Part shown: positions 1 through 7,790 of the stretch, one piece after another | Layout: each line of letters begins with the position of its first letter | How positions within the stretch are numbered: the first letter of the stretch is position 1 | NCBI GenBank assembly: GCA_002688355.1 | Contig: NZCT01000023.1 | Location: 1 to 40,249 of the forward strand | Length of the DNA: 40,249 nt | DNA from: an archaeon | GTDB lineage: Archaea; Nanobdellota; Nanobdellia; SCGC-AAA011-G17; GW2011-AR20 | Reading direction: 5' to 3' | The notes under the pieces: model-generated | The model's input: only the letters and a program-made list of their open reading frames with translations | Told to the model about the DNA's origin: nothing | Database searches by the model: none | Made by a program: the position numbers and the translations under genes

Positions 1-98
1 AACTTTTTACTCACAGAAGAAAGAAGTAATTTGTAAATTGATAGCATATAATTTAGATAGAAAAATTAAATCAATTTTAGTAGGGTTTCAGCAGAGCC
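1..98 (+). mobile_element. Right end of an insertion sequence (partial, cut by window edge)
   Basis: The 15-mer GGTTTCAGCAGAGCC at 84-98 is the exact reverse complement of GGCTCTGCTGAAACC at 40155-40169, as expected for right and left terminal inverted repeats of one IS. An open frame enters from the left edge toward the repeat, so the visible part is the 3' end. The repeat starts with GG and resembles IS5/IS903- and IS6-type ends, but the family cannot be fixed from this fragment. The copy at the other edge has the same orientation. Confidence 0.7.
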
Positions 99-142
99 CT
101 AAATTCAAAAGGTTTATATATCAAAAAAAGTTATATTTATGA
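2..142 (+). pseudogene. Transposase C-terminal fragment (partial, no start in window)
   Basis: A frame open from the left edge encodes 46 residues ending at TGA 140-142. Its first part contains SQKKEVICKLIAYNL, which resembles the C-terminal helix of DDE transposases, where a conserved glutamate, a lysine and a YN pair are usual. The frame runs through the terminal repeat at 84-98 and stops in flanking DNA, so the last residues are host-encoded. A competing frame stops at 34-36. The transposase reading is inference from orientation, the repeat and this short motif. Confidence 0.4.
111..120 (+). promoter_or_regulatory. TATA-like promoter of candidate small RNA
   Basis: GGTTTATATA contains a perfect archaeal TATA motif (TTTATATA) at 113-120. 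A start about 25 bp downstream would fall near 140, just ahead of the structured GC-rich block at 150-250. Confidence 0.45.
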
Positions 143-258
143 AGGTTTAATCATGGTCAAAACGCGCCATTTGATAGCCTGCTAAATAGACTTCATAAGA
201 TGCTTATCTGCATCGCAGGTCGCTTATGAGGGTTGAGGGGCATTGCCCAATTTTTTTT
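140..258 (+). ncRNA. Candidate small structured RNA, unknown class
   Basis: This stretch is about 46% GC, whereas its surroundings are mostly A and T; in AT-rich archaea such islands often mark RNA genes. Visible pairings are ATCATGG (150-156) with CCATTTGAT (167-175, two bases bulged), TCATAA (193-198) with TTATGA (224-229), and inside that GATGC (199-203) with GCATC (210-214). It ends with GGGC-ATT-GCCC (238-248) followed by eight T, a terminator-like end. A TATA-like box lies at 113-120. A 10-codon ORF from ATG 153 is the only coding option. The class is not recognised. Confidence 0.4.
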
Positions 259-871
259 ATCTAAACGCTTTCTTTATATATTCTTCATTTAATTTATAAT
301 CACACGCTTTGAATAATCCAAAATTATCTAAATCCTTCTTCTTCATTTTTCTATGTGCTGAAGCTACAAAATCTGAAAATTTAATCAAATCATTTGTTTT
401 TGACATTGCTATTGAAAAATTAAATTTAAATTTATTAGCTTTTGCTATTCTATTTGATATCATTATAGCCTTTTTTATGTCCATATATGATTCAATATCT
501 AAAATTATTTGATGGGATTTGTGCTGTCTACATACGATCTCCAATACAAGAACATATAACATCCCAATTACTCTTTCAATTAAATTAGATTTGTTTTTAT
601 AGTGGTTTAAAAAATTCATCCATTCTTCAGTTTTAAAACGAAGAGAAACCATACGAACATTATTTTCATTTAGAAATCTAATGATTGATTTTAATTCATC
701 TGGTTTTCTTTTAGATCCTTTTTGTTTTGATCTAAAGAATAAAGGATATTTCTTTTTAAATTTTTTAGTTATTTTATCTATAGAATGACTGGGAATACTT
801 ATTAATCCTAAATATAATGTCGCATAAGGTTGGCCACTTATATCAATTATTATGTTTACAGGTAATGCCAC
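257..871 (-). CDS. Uncharacterised protein, possibly DUF3800/RNase H-like
   Basis: A 204-residue protein starting at GTG 869-871. The N-terminus has a beta-strand followed by an IDISGQP motif, reminiscent of the I-D-E-S-G strand in DUF3800 proteins (RNase H-like fold). A basic middle follows, and near the C-terminus there is FSDFVASAHRKMKKK, comparable to the conserved D-x-x-A helix of that family. The usual acidic residue after the first Asp is replaced by Ile, so catalysis is doubtful. It stands alone beside the IS end and the candidate RNA. The family assignment is a weak pattern match; the coding status is more secure. Confidence 0.45.
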   Translation of the reverse strand: MALPVNIIIDISGQPYATLYLGLISIPSHSIDKITKKFKKKYPLFFRSKQKGSKRKPDELKSIIRFLNENNVRMVSLRFKTEEWMNFLNHYKNKSNLIERVIGMLYVLVLEIVCRQHKSHQIILDIESYMDIKKAIMISNRIAKANKFKFNFSIAMSKTNDLIKFSDFVASAHRKMKKKDLDNFGLFKACDYKLNEEYIKKAFR

Positions 872-960
872 TCTCTTTAATCCTATTTTTTAAATCAATC
901 ACAAAAATAAACATATGATAATATATTTAATATTTGCGACGATTTCTTATGCTCTCTTAA

Positions 961-1110
961 TCATAATTTTTTCTTAATATCTTCTGAAGAATTTTCTTTT
1001 TGACAACTTCTACAAACACTTCTTTGTTTCTTATCCACTCTAATATAAGTCCCAATAATCTTATTCAAAAAAGTTTCATCAATAGTTTTCTTACACAAAT
1101 CACATTTCAT
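961..1110 (-). CDS. Small zinc-ribbon protein (49 aa)
   Basis: A 49-codon ORF, ATG at 1110 and TGA at 961. Cys3-x2-Cys6 and Cys33-x2-Cys36 form the two knuckles of a zinc ribbon, with a charged, lysine-rich tail (KENSSEDIKKKL). The even spacing of two CxxC pairs is unlikely by chance in such AT-rich DNA. It lies just downstream of dys on the same strand and may be the last gene of that transcript. Similar ribbons occur in RNA- or DNA-binding microproteins; the role is unknown. Confidence 0.6.
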   Translation of the reverse strand: MKCDLCKKTIDETFLNKIIGTYIRVDKKQRSVCRSCQKENSSEDIKKKL

Positions 1111-1136
1111 TTTATTCTTTTAATGATCTAAAATAT

Positions 1137-2057
1137 TTAAACTTTTCCTATTCTATCTTTCAAAGCTGCTAAAATAATGGGTAACGCAATCGTAGAATCA
1201 CACTTTAAATCAACATAATTAGCACTTTCGTCTAACTTTCCCCAAGAAATACCTTCATTTAGCGGAGCGCCACTAGAACCACCATAATTAGGAACATCTG
1301 TAGTTATTTGTACAGCATATTTAGCTTCCTTAGAAAATTGCATTGCCTGTTGTATAAAGTTCTTAGGAACTCCGCCACTTACGTAAAATACTCCAGATTT
1401 TTTAGAAGTCCAAGCAGTATCTAATATTTCTTTTAAATCATCAAAAGCATCAATATTTATTTTCATACCTTTAGCTAATTTCCCCCAAATCATTAATCCA
1501 ATACCAGAATCAGCAATAGCAGGACAATATATTGGAATTTTATTTTTATAACAAGTATGTAAAACAGTATTTTCAGGAGAAACTTTACCTAAGATATTTA
1601 AAAATTCTTTAATATTCTTAGCTTTACTTAACTCTTCAAAATTATCTTCAAAGAAAACTTCTAATCTTTCATAGACACTATTTTGCATTAAAGAATCATA
1701 CATCCTAACTAAACCTTTTTTATTTAACTCAGCATCATCCATCTTTTCATTACCTTGAATATGATTGTAACCAAGACCTTCAACTAAATCATGTGTTAAC
1801 ATAGCTCCAGTCGTTACAAATACATCAACATATTTATTATCAAGAAAATCAATAATTACATTTTGCATTCCACCAGGAATCATAGCTCCAGCAACACCAA
1901 AAAATACTTTACATTCTTTATCATTTATCATTAATTCTAAAGCATCAACGGCTTTTCCTAAATTACCAGAACCCATAACACCAACATTAGCCATTTCTTT
2001 AATTAAATCATTAACTTTTAAATTTCCACTAATTTTAATTTGTTTAACTGGTTTCAT
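1137..2057 (-). CDS. dys: Deoxyhypusine synthase
   Basis: Transfers the aminobutyl group of spermidine to a lysine of translation factor aIF5A using NAD, the first step of hypusine formation. The 306-residue length fits the family. The C-terminal motif around GISWGKLDE carries Lys274, which aligns with the catalytic lysine of the family (Lys329 in the human enzyme); GSGNLGKA and FGVAGAMIPGGM near the N-terminus belong to the cofactor-binding region. It starts one base after pdaD ends, so the two are almost certainly co-transcribed; PdaD supplies agmatine for the polyamine that this enzyme consumes. The aIF5A gene is not in the window. Confidence 0.93.
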   Translation of the reverse strand: MKPVKQIKISGNLKVNDLIKEMANVGVMGSGNLGKAVDALELMINDKECKVFFGVAGAMIPGGMQNVIIDFLDNKYVDVFVTTGAMLTHDLVEGLGYNHIQGNEKMDDAELNKKGLVRMYDSLMQNSVYERLEVFFEDNFEELSKAKNIKEFLNILGKVSPENTVLHTCYKNKIPIYCPAIADSGIGLMIWGKLAKGMKINIDAFDDLKEILDTAWTSKKSGVFYVSGGVPKNFIQQAMQFSKEAKYAVQITTDVPNYGGSSGAPLNEGISWGKLDESANYVDLKCDSTIALPIILAALKDRIGKV

Positions 2058-2606
2058 TTATTCAAGATGTGTATGGTCATCAAAACATATTGCAACAATT
2101 GCAGTTCCATATTCTTTTTTAGATGTAATGCTTTGTGTTACTATCATATCTTCTAACATATAACCTTCTTCCATATGATTTTGATACATTTCCTTTAAGC
2201 TAGTCCTAAGAAAATTTTCAGCATCTTGTTTAGATGAGTATACAACACATCTTTCAACATCACCTTTAATTTCGCAAACAAATCCTTTTAATCTTTCTTG
2301 TGATCCAAAATCGTAAAGCCATCCAAGAATGATACCTGCTATTCCTGTTTCATCCTTTCTAACATTTACTCTAGATTGGATTAGAGATTTCTGCTCACCA
2401 TGTAAAATTTTAGATTCATCTATTGAAATTTCTTGAGCTTCTTTAGGCATTGTAGAAGAATATAAACTAATATTCAGTCCACTAATTTCAGCATCATACA
2501 ACGCTTTATGATAAGATCCAGGATCATGACTTAAATCACTTTCTCCAGCACCTTTAGTCCAAAAATATTTTCTAGGTATTATATGTTTTACAATTCTACT
2601 TTCCAT
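2058..2606 (-). CDS. pdaD: Pyruvoyl-dependent arginine decarboxylase
   Basis: Converts arginine to agmatine for polyamine synthesis. The proenzyme cleaves itself between two serines and turns the second into the pyruvoyl cofactor; here that pair is Ser50-Ser51 in LYSSTMPKEAQEI. The N-terminal PRKYFWTKGAGES segment and the GIAGIILGWLYDFG strand are family hallmarks, and 182 residues is a normal length. It is the first gene of a two-gene unit with dys, which is the metabolic consumer of the resulting spermidine-type polyamine. An AT-rich divergent promoter region separates it from the ThiI-like gene. Confidence 0.93.
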   Translation of the reverse strand: MESRIVKHIIPRKYFWTKGAGESDLSHDPGSYHKALYDAEISGLNISLYSSTMPKEAQEISIDESKILHGEQKSLIQSRVNVRKDETGIAGIILGWLYDFGSQERLKGFVCEIKGDVERCVVYSSKQDAENFLRTSLKEMYQNHMEEGYMLEDMIVTQSITSKKEYGTAIVAICFDDHTHLE

Positions 2607-2657
2607 TATAAAATCAAAATAAATATAATTATAAGGCTATCTTTTTAAATAAAATTT

Positions 2658-3470
2658 ATGGATTCAATAATAGTTAGATACGGAGAAATATGGCTAAAAG
2701 GCCAAAATAGACCCTTATTTGAGAACAAATTAGTTAGAAATATAAAAGAATTTCTTAAAAAAAATAATATAGAAGCAAAGGTAAAAAAATTCAGAGGAAG
2801 AGTTCTAATTAACTACAATAAAAAATTACCAAACTTAAAAAATATCTTCGGAATAACAAGTTACAGTTACGCTAAAGAATTAGATTTAGATATAGAAATC
2901 ATAAAAAAACAAGCAATTAAACTAATAACTAAAAATACAAAATCATTTAGAGTATCTTCCAAAAGAGTTCAAAAAGACATAGACATAAATTCCCAACAGA
3001 TTAACGAAACAATTGGAGAATATATCTTTGAAAAATTAAAAACAAAAGTTAATCTAAAACAGCCAGAAAAAAACATAACAATTGAAATATTTAACAAAAA
3101 AGCATATTTATTTGAAAATAATAAACAAACAGTAAAAGCTTATGGTGGCCTTCCCGTAGGTGTTTCAGGTTTAACAACACTAATCTTAGAAAATAAAGAT
3201 TCGTTATTGGCTGGAGTTTTAATGTTAAAGCGTGGCTGTTCCTTAGAATTAATCAACAAAAATAAAATTAACCACAAAACTTTAGAAAATTATTCTTATG
3301 GTTTAAACATAAAGGAAACTAAAACCTCAACTGAAAATTCTTATGCCATAGTTCTTTCAGAAACCCTAAAAAATTACAAGGAAAGAAAATTTAAAAAAAT
3401 AATCTTAAGACCTTTAATTTCTTACTCAGAAAAAGATATAAAAAATCAAATAAAATATTTTAGTATATAA
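2658..3470 (+). CDS. ThiI-like THUMP protein with degenerate PP-loop
   Basis: Residues 1-165 match the N-terminal ferredoxin-like and THUMP RNA-binding domains of tRNA 4-thiouridine synthase ThiI: IIVRYGEIWLKGQNRPLFE at the start, FRVSSKR near 97, and the linker GGLPVGVSG at 163-171. ThiI should then show SGGxDS for ATP binding, but the corresponding stretch reads LILENKDSLLAG (Glu178-Asn-Lys-Asp-Ser182), so both glycines are lost. The chain is 270 residues, well below a usual ThiI of about 390, although the helix with MLKRGC still aligns. It probably binds tRNA without making thiouridine in the known way. It may be a neofunctionalised paralogue. Confidence 0.8.
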   Translation: MDSIIVRYGEIWLKGQNRPLFENKLVRNIKEFLKKNNIEAKVKKFRGRVLINYNKKLPNLKNIFGITSYSYAKELDLDIEIIKKQAIKLITKNTKSFRVSSKRVQKDIDINSQQINETIGEYIFEKLKTKVNLKQPEKNITIEIFNKKAYLFENNKQTVKAYGGLPVGVSGLTTLILENKDSLLAGVLMLKRGCSLELINKNKINHKTLENYSYGLNIKETKTSTENSYAIVLSETLKNYKERKFKKIILRPLISYSEKDIKNQIKYFSI

Positions 3471-3483
3471 AAAAGAAAAAAAG

Positions 3484-4299
3484 TTATTTAACTTTCTCTG
3501 CAGCTGGCATTTGATTCCAAGCTAAGTCAAATACTCCTTCTAAAGCATTTGCAAAGTATGGTGTGTTAACCCAGATACCAATATCATAACTTGGATGCAC
3601 ATTATCATCATGCATTACCATAAACATTAATTCCTTACCATCGACGATAGCAAATCTAGAATTAACTTTAGTTGAGTTCCTAACTTCAGAAAACTTAGAT
3701 AAATCTTTTAAAGCATCTGAATTCTCTTTGTTAATTGGTGCTGCAACTCTAATTTTAACATTTTTCTTTTTTAATTTTTCTAATGTTGGTTTTAAAGTAT
3801 CTAATTTTCTCAATAAACCTTTACTTGTCGTAACAATAGTAACATTCTTTTCAGCACCTTTCAACATAGTTTCTAAATGAGAATAGATATTATGTCTACC
3901 TCTTATTGCACCAGATAAATCTGTTGGTTCAACAAATTCTATTCCTTGGTTAAATAATAAATCTAATTCTTTTAATACATCCGTACCTTTTAATTCATCT
4001 AATCTTAGTACAGCATCTTCAGCATTACTTCTCATTAATTTTTTTGATCTTTCAACAACCTCTTTAGGTTCAACAGCAATGTATTTTATTGGTTTACCCA
4101 ATTTCATAACAACAAAACCTTTTTTTTCTAAACTTTCTAGAATATCATATGCCCTTGATCTTGGAACATTTCCAATATCAGATAATTCTCCTGCAGTGCT
4201 AACACCACGAGAAAGAAGCGCAGTCCAAATCTTTACCTCATATAGATTTAGAGCAAAAAATTGCCTCAACTTATTCAAAAATTCATCTTTTACAATCAT
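3484..4299 (-). CDS. TrmB-family transcriptional regulator
   Basis: A 271-residue two-domain regulator. Residues 10-80 form a TrmB-type winged helix (LNLYEVKIWTALLSRG, then VPRSRAYDILESLEKKG as recognition helix), followed by a helical linker. Residues 120-265 form a phospholipase-D-like sensor domain of the kind found in archaeal sugar-responsive TrmB proteins. An AGGAGG Shine-Dalgarno site lies 11 nt upstream of the ATG. No sugar transporter is adjacent, so target and ligand are unknown. Confidence 0.88.
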   Translation of the reverse strand: MIVKDEFLNKLRQFFALNLYEVKIWTALLSRGVSTAGELSDIGNVPRSRAYDILESLEKKGFVVMKLGKPIKYIAVEPKEVVERSKKLMRSNAEDAVLRLDELKGTDVLKELDLLFNQGIEFVEPTDLSGAIRGRHNIYSHLETMLKGAEKNVTIVTTSKGLLRKLDTLKPTLEKLKKKNVKIRVAAPINKENSDALKDLSKFSEVRNSTKVNSRFAIVDGKELMFMVMHDDNVHPSYDIGIWVNTPYFANALEGVFDLAWNQMPAAEKVK

Positions 4300-4310
4300 T
4301 CTTAAATCAA

Positions 4311-4316
4311 CCTCCT
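4311..4316 (-). promoter_or_regulatory. Shine-Dalgarno site of the TrmB-family gene
   Basis: The minus strand reads AGGAGG, 11 nt ahead of the ATG at 4299. It is notable because most genes in the window lack such a site. Confidence 0.6.
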
Positions 4317-4413
4317 TTTATTACACCTTATTACTTTTTAAATACTTTTATTATTGAACAGATAAAACAAATCTACTATATAAAGATTACTATCTTTCAG
4401 TTATAATTTTATG

Positions 4414-6087
4414 TTACCTCTCTCCTCTTTGTATTTTATATATTTTCTCGACGGTGTTTAAATCATTTACTTCACTTAATGGCTTATCCATACGTAAAAA
4501 GTGTACGCGAGGAAATCTTAACGCAAATCCAGAATTATAATTAGTACTTTTTTGTATTTCTTCATAACCAACTTCAATAATTATTTTTGGTTTAACAATA
4601 ACTTCCTTACCTTTTTGTTTTTTTATCAATGGTTTTAATAGTTTAGTCATTTCATTATACGTTAGCCCTTCAGTTTTTTCTTTAACACCGGTAGAAACTT
4701 TGCCCAACTCTAAATACTCATCACCATTCTTACATGCAACAGTATAACTAGATAACCATTTAGTTCTTTTACCCTCTCCAAATTCAGCTTTAACAATTAC
4801 CAAATCTAAAGGATCTAAAATATTCTTTAACTTAACCCAACCATTAACATATCTCCCTGGTCTATATTTAGAATCTAAATTCTTAACCATAACACCTTCC
4901 ATTCCTTTCTTCAAAGATTCATCATAAAATTTCTCTGCTTTTTCTATAGAATTAGTTACTAATTTTTTAGTCAAAACTATTTTCCTCTTACTTTCCTTAA
5001 CAATCTTCTCAAGTAATTTTCTTCTTTCCATTAAATTTTTGTCCATTAAACTTTTGTCATTATAAAAAATTAAATCAAAAACACTAATCTCAACTGGAAA
5101 ATCTTTAGCCATTTTTTCAATATCATGTTTTCTTCTAATTCTCTGAGAAATACTTTGAAAAGGAGTATGTTTTCTAGTTTTCTTATCAATACCAACAACT
5201 TCACAATCTAAAATAAAATTTTCACCCTTAACTTTTTCTTTAATAATAGAAACAACATCAGGAAATTGATTAGTAACTTCTTCTAAATTTCTTGTAAATA
5301 ATCTAATATTATCACCATATTTATGCACCTCAACACGAAAGCCATCAATTTTTTCTTCTATCTGTACTTTCTTACCTAAAGATTCAAAAGATTCTTGAAT
5401 ATTTTTACTTAACAAAGCTAACATTAATTTCAAAGGTCTTCCAGGTTTTAAAGAAACTTTATTTAATTTATTTTCCTTAGCTAATAATGCAACTTCACCA
5501 AAATCAGCAAGTAAATCTGAACTTTTCTCAACATCTTTTACATCTCTATCAAAAGCCTTAGATATGGAATCTCTCATTACACCAGAAGCAGTGCCAACTC
5601 TTAACTCTTCTAAAATAGTTTTAACAATATATCTAGCTTCTTCTTTATTAGCATGAACTAATAGTTCAGTAACGTACGATAATTTTTTATTAACTGTTCC
5701 CTCACCTTCCAAGTCCGCGAGTTTATGAATATTCAGAACAACTTTATCAACTGTAATATTTTTACTTGTTAAAGTTCTTTGAGTTTTCTTATCTAACAAT
5801 TCTAATGCAGCATCTCCTAAATCTCCTTTCTTAGTAAACAGTTTTTCTACATCATCAGAAGTTCTTCCAGAACAAGTAGCTAAAGCCTTTATCATTAACC
5901 TAGTAGAAAAACCAATTTTCCTATCATCCCATTCAGGAAAGATTCTACCCTCTAACAAATATATAATTTTACTTAAGTTTTCTTTACTAATTTTCTTAAT
6001 AAAATCAGCTATAATATCTGTTTTTTCAAGCCTTTTAGTTGTTTTTTCAAGTTCTTGGTATACTTTTACTAATTCTGAATATAGCAT
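4414..6087 (-). CDS. lig: ATP-dependent DNA ligase
   Basis: Seals nicks in duplex DNA during replication and repair, using ATP. The 557-residue chain has an N-terminal helical DNA-binding domain (1-220), the adenylation domain with catalytic Lys246 in EEKIDGFRVEVHK, motif IV GMEGVMVKN, motif V GWVKLKN, and a C-terminal OB fold ending with LRFPRVHFLR. Length and order match archaeal replicative ligases. It is transcribed divergently from the cyclophilin gene 38 bp away. All key residues are present. Confidence 0.95.
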   Translation of the reverse strand: MLYSELVKVYQELEKTTKRLEKTDIIADFIKKISKENLSKIIYLLEGRIFPEWDDRKIGFSTRLMIKALATCSGRTSDDVEKLFTKKGDLGDAALELLDKKTQRTLTSKNITVDKVVLNIHKLADLEGEGTVNKKLSYVTELLVHANKEEARYIVKTILEELRVGTASGVMRDSISKAFDRDVKDVEKSSDLLADFGEVALLAKENKLNKVSLKPGRPLKLMLALLSKNIQESFESLGKKVQIEEKIDGFRVEVHKYGDNIRLFTRNLEEVTNQFPDVVSIIKEKVKGENFILDCEVVGIDKKTRKHTPFQSISQRIRRKHDIEKMAKDFPVEISVFDLIFYNDKSLMDKNLMERRKLLEKIVKESKRKIVLTKKLVTNSIEKAEKFYDESLKKGMEGVMVKNLDSKYRPGRYVNGWVKLKNILDPLDLVIVKAEFGEGKRTKWLSSYTVACKNGDEYLELGKVSTGVKEKTEGLTYNEMTKLLKPLIKKQKGKEVIVKPKIIIEVGYEEIQKSTNYNSGFALRFPRVHFLRMDKPLSEVNDLNTVEKIYKIQRGER

Positions 6088-6125
6088 AAAATATTTAACT
6101 AACCTATACTTTTAATCTTTTTGGA

Positions 6126-6695
6126 ATGAAAAAAAGAAACAAAATAATAACAATCTTTATAATCCTAATCTTGATCGTAATAGGTTATAAAATGACTCAA
6201 GAAACACCAGAATTAAAAGAAAATACAATAGTTTTGCTAGAAACAACTAAAGGTAATATTAAAATTGAATTATACAAAAATATGCCAATAACAGCAGGAA
6301 ATTTCATAGATCTAGTTAAAAAAGGATATTATGATGGAATAATATTCCATAGAGTTATACCAGATTTTATGATACAAGGTGGAGATCCTAAAGGTGATGG
6401 TACCGGAGGTCCTGGTTATTCTATAGACGATGAATTTGTTGAAGGCTCCTCAAATATTAGAGGAACAATATCAATGGCTAATTCAGGCCCTAATTCAGGG
6501 GGAAGCCAATTTTTTATAAACATAAAAGATAATACTTTCTTAGATTGGGATAAAGAACCTTCTTCAAGTAAACATCCTGTTTTTGGTAAAGTTATTGAAG
6601 GGCTAGAAATAGTAGATGAAATATCTTTAGTTGATCGTGATTCCGGTGATAAACCTTTAGAAGATGTTAAGATAACAAAAGCTTCAATTCTATAA
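6126..6695 (+). CDS. Membrane-anchored cyclophilin-type peptidyl-prolyl isomerase
   Basis: Catalyses proline cis-trans isomerisation. Residues 1-25 are basic then hydrophobic (IITIFIILILIVIGY), acting as a signal anchor, so the enzyme probably sits outside the membrane. The cyclophilin fold follows: FHRVIPDFMIQGGDP with the catalytic Arg, MANSGPNSGGSQFFI, and HPVFGKVIEGLE. At 189 residues it is a single-domain bacterial/archaeal type. A TATA-like ATATTTAA lies just upstream of the start. It could help fold exported proteins such as those at 18900-22680 and 32083. Confidence 0.92.
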   Translation: MKKRNKIITIFIILILIVIGYKMTQETPELKENTIVLLETTKGNIKIELYKNMPITAGNFIDLVKKGYYDGIIFHRVIPDFMIQGGDPKGDGTGGPGYSIDDEFVEGSSNIRGTISMANSGPNSGGSQFFINIKDNTFLDWDKEPSSSKHPVFGKVIEGLEIVDEISLVDRDSGDKPLEDVKITKASIL

Positions 6696-6734
6696 ATCGA
6701 AATTATTATAAGTAAATATTCTTAACAAGTTATT

Positions 6735-7364
6735 ATGGATTTAGACAAAGCAATAGATAATAGATTTTCGTGCAGATCTTTCTTAGATAAAAAAATAGAA
6801 TTTGAAACTTTAAAAAAATTATTTGATTCTTGTATAAAATCACCAACAGCAGGAAATTTACAAGATTTTAGATTTATCATAGTAACAGATGAAGGAAAGA
6901 AAAAAGAAATTGCAGAATCTTGTTTGAAACAATTATGGATGTGTAACGCTCCTGTATTAATAGTTATAGCTAGTGATTTAAAAAATTTAATAAGATTTTA
7001 TGAAGATAGAGCCGAATTTTACGCTGTACAAGATACTGCAGCAGCAGCACAAACTTTAATTTTAAAAGCTACAGATCAAGGTCTAGGAAGTAATTGGATT
7101 TCAGTTTTTGATACTAATGTTATTTCACGAGTCTTAAAACTACCAGATCATGTTAAACCATATGTTATCGTTCCATTAGGTTATACAAAAGAACAACCGC
7201 AAGAGAAAAAAAGACATGCCACTGAAACATTTTGTCACTTTAATGAATATGGAAATAAACAACATGGTAAAGATGTTTTTCCAATATTAAAATATCAACA
7301 AGAAAAACCTGAAGAAAAGAAAAATATTTTTACAATATTAAAAGAAAAGTTTTCTAAAAAATAA
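6735..7364 (+). CDS. Nitroreductase-family FMN oxidoreductase
   Basis: A 209-residue NAD(P)H/FMN reductase-like protein. NRFSCRSFLDKKI at the N-terminus and SPTAGNLQDFRFIIV are FMN-binding motifs of the family; QDTAAAAQTLILKATDQGLGSNWI is the central helix with the conserved Gly-Ser, and VIVPLGYTKEQP closes the core. After residue 170 a lysine-rich tail is added that is not part of the fold. The substrate cannot be told from sequence. It follows the cyclophilin gene by 39 bp on the same strand. Confidence 0.88.
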   Translation: MDLDKAIDNRFSCRSFLDKKIEFETLKKLFDSCIKSPTAGNLQDFRFIIVTDEGKKKEIAESCLKQLWMCNAPVLIVIASDLKNLIRFYEDRAEFYAVQDTAAAAQTLILKATDQGLGSNWISVFDTNVISRVLKLPDHVKPYVIVPLGYTKEQPQEKKRHATETFCHFNEYGNKQHGKDVFPILKYQQEKPEEKKNIFTILKEKFSKK

Positions 7365-7366
7365 AA

Positions 7367-7690
7367 TTATTTAATGTTTTTTCCCATCGCTTCATAAACT
7401 TCTTTTGCTCCTTTGATTCTGCCTTTAGATATTTTTATTCTACTTTCTAAACCATAAAGTGTAATTTTAACATGTTCTAAACTTTTTTTATAAATCTTAG
7501 ATTTATTTTCAACTTCTAAAGTATCAGAACTTACAAACTTCAAAGTTATTCCTTCGGGGTCCATATGATATGTAAATTCATTGGAGGAAGAAGAAACTTG
7601 GTCTACCTCATCAAAATATTCCATAAATTTTGGAAATTCATCTCTATTATAAATTATTGTCGCTGGACCTTCATATAATATCTTTTCCAT
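7367..7690 (-). CDS. Hypothetical small protein (107 aa)
   Basis: Not recognised. The 107 residues alternate strands and helices (LYEGPATIIYN, then EFTYHMDPEGITLKFVSSD, then a basic C-terminal helix), suggesting a compact alpha/beta fold without membrane segments or metal-binding cysteines. It converges on the nitroreductase gene, 2 bp away, and lies downstream of the ftsZ terminator, so it needs its own promoter in the AT-rich gap at 7691-7740. Confidence 0.6.
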   Translation of the reverse strand: MEKILYEGPATIIYNRDEFPKFMEYFDEVDQVSSSSNEFTYHMDPEGITLKFVSSDTLEVENKSKIYKKSLEHVKITLYGLESRIKISKGRIKGAKEVYEAMGKNIK

Positions 7691-7726
7691 AATTCAAGAA
7701 AAAGTGAAATTTATTTAAACTTAATT

Positions 7727-7766
7727 ATAAAAAAATAAAAAAAGAACTAATGCCAAGCGGCATTAG
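7727..7766 (-). terminator. Hairpin plus U-tract terminator of ftsZ
   Basis: CTAATGCC (7747-7754) and GGCATTAG (7759-7766) form a perfect 8-bp stem around a 4-nt loop. On the minus strand it is followed by TTCTTTTTTTATTTTTTT. It lies 24 bp past the ftsZ stop codon. A bacterial-looking intrinsic terminator is unusual for archaea, which generally end on U-tracts alone. Confidence 0.65.
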
Positions 7767-7790
7767 CCAGACACAAAGGGGGTAAATCTT

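Noticed and set aside
1-36. Frame 1 reading of the left edge as transposase end (stop at 34-36)
   Set aside because: The other frame contains a transposase-like helix (SQKKEVICKLIAYNL) and stays open to the terminal repeat, so it is the better candidate.
309-512. Plus-strand 67-aa ORF with hydrophobic residues
   Set aside because: It lies fully inside the 204-aa minus-strand gene; the hydrophobicity comes from reading AT-rich coding DNA on the other strand.
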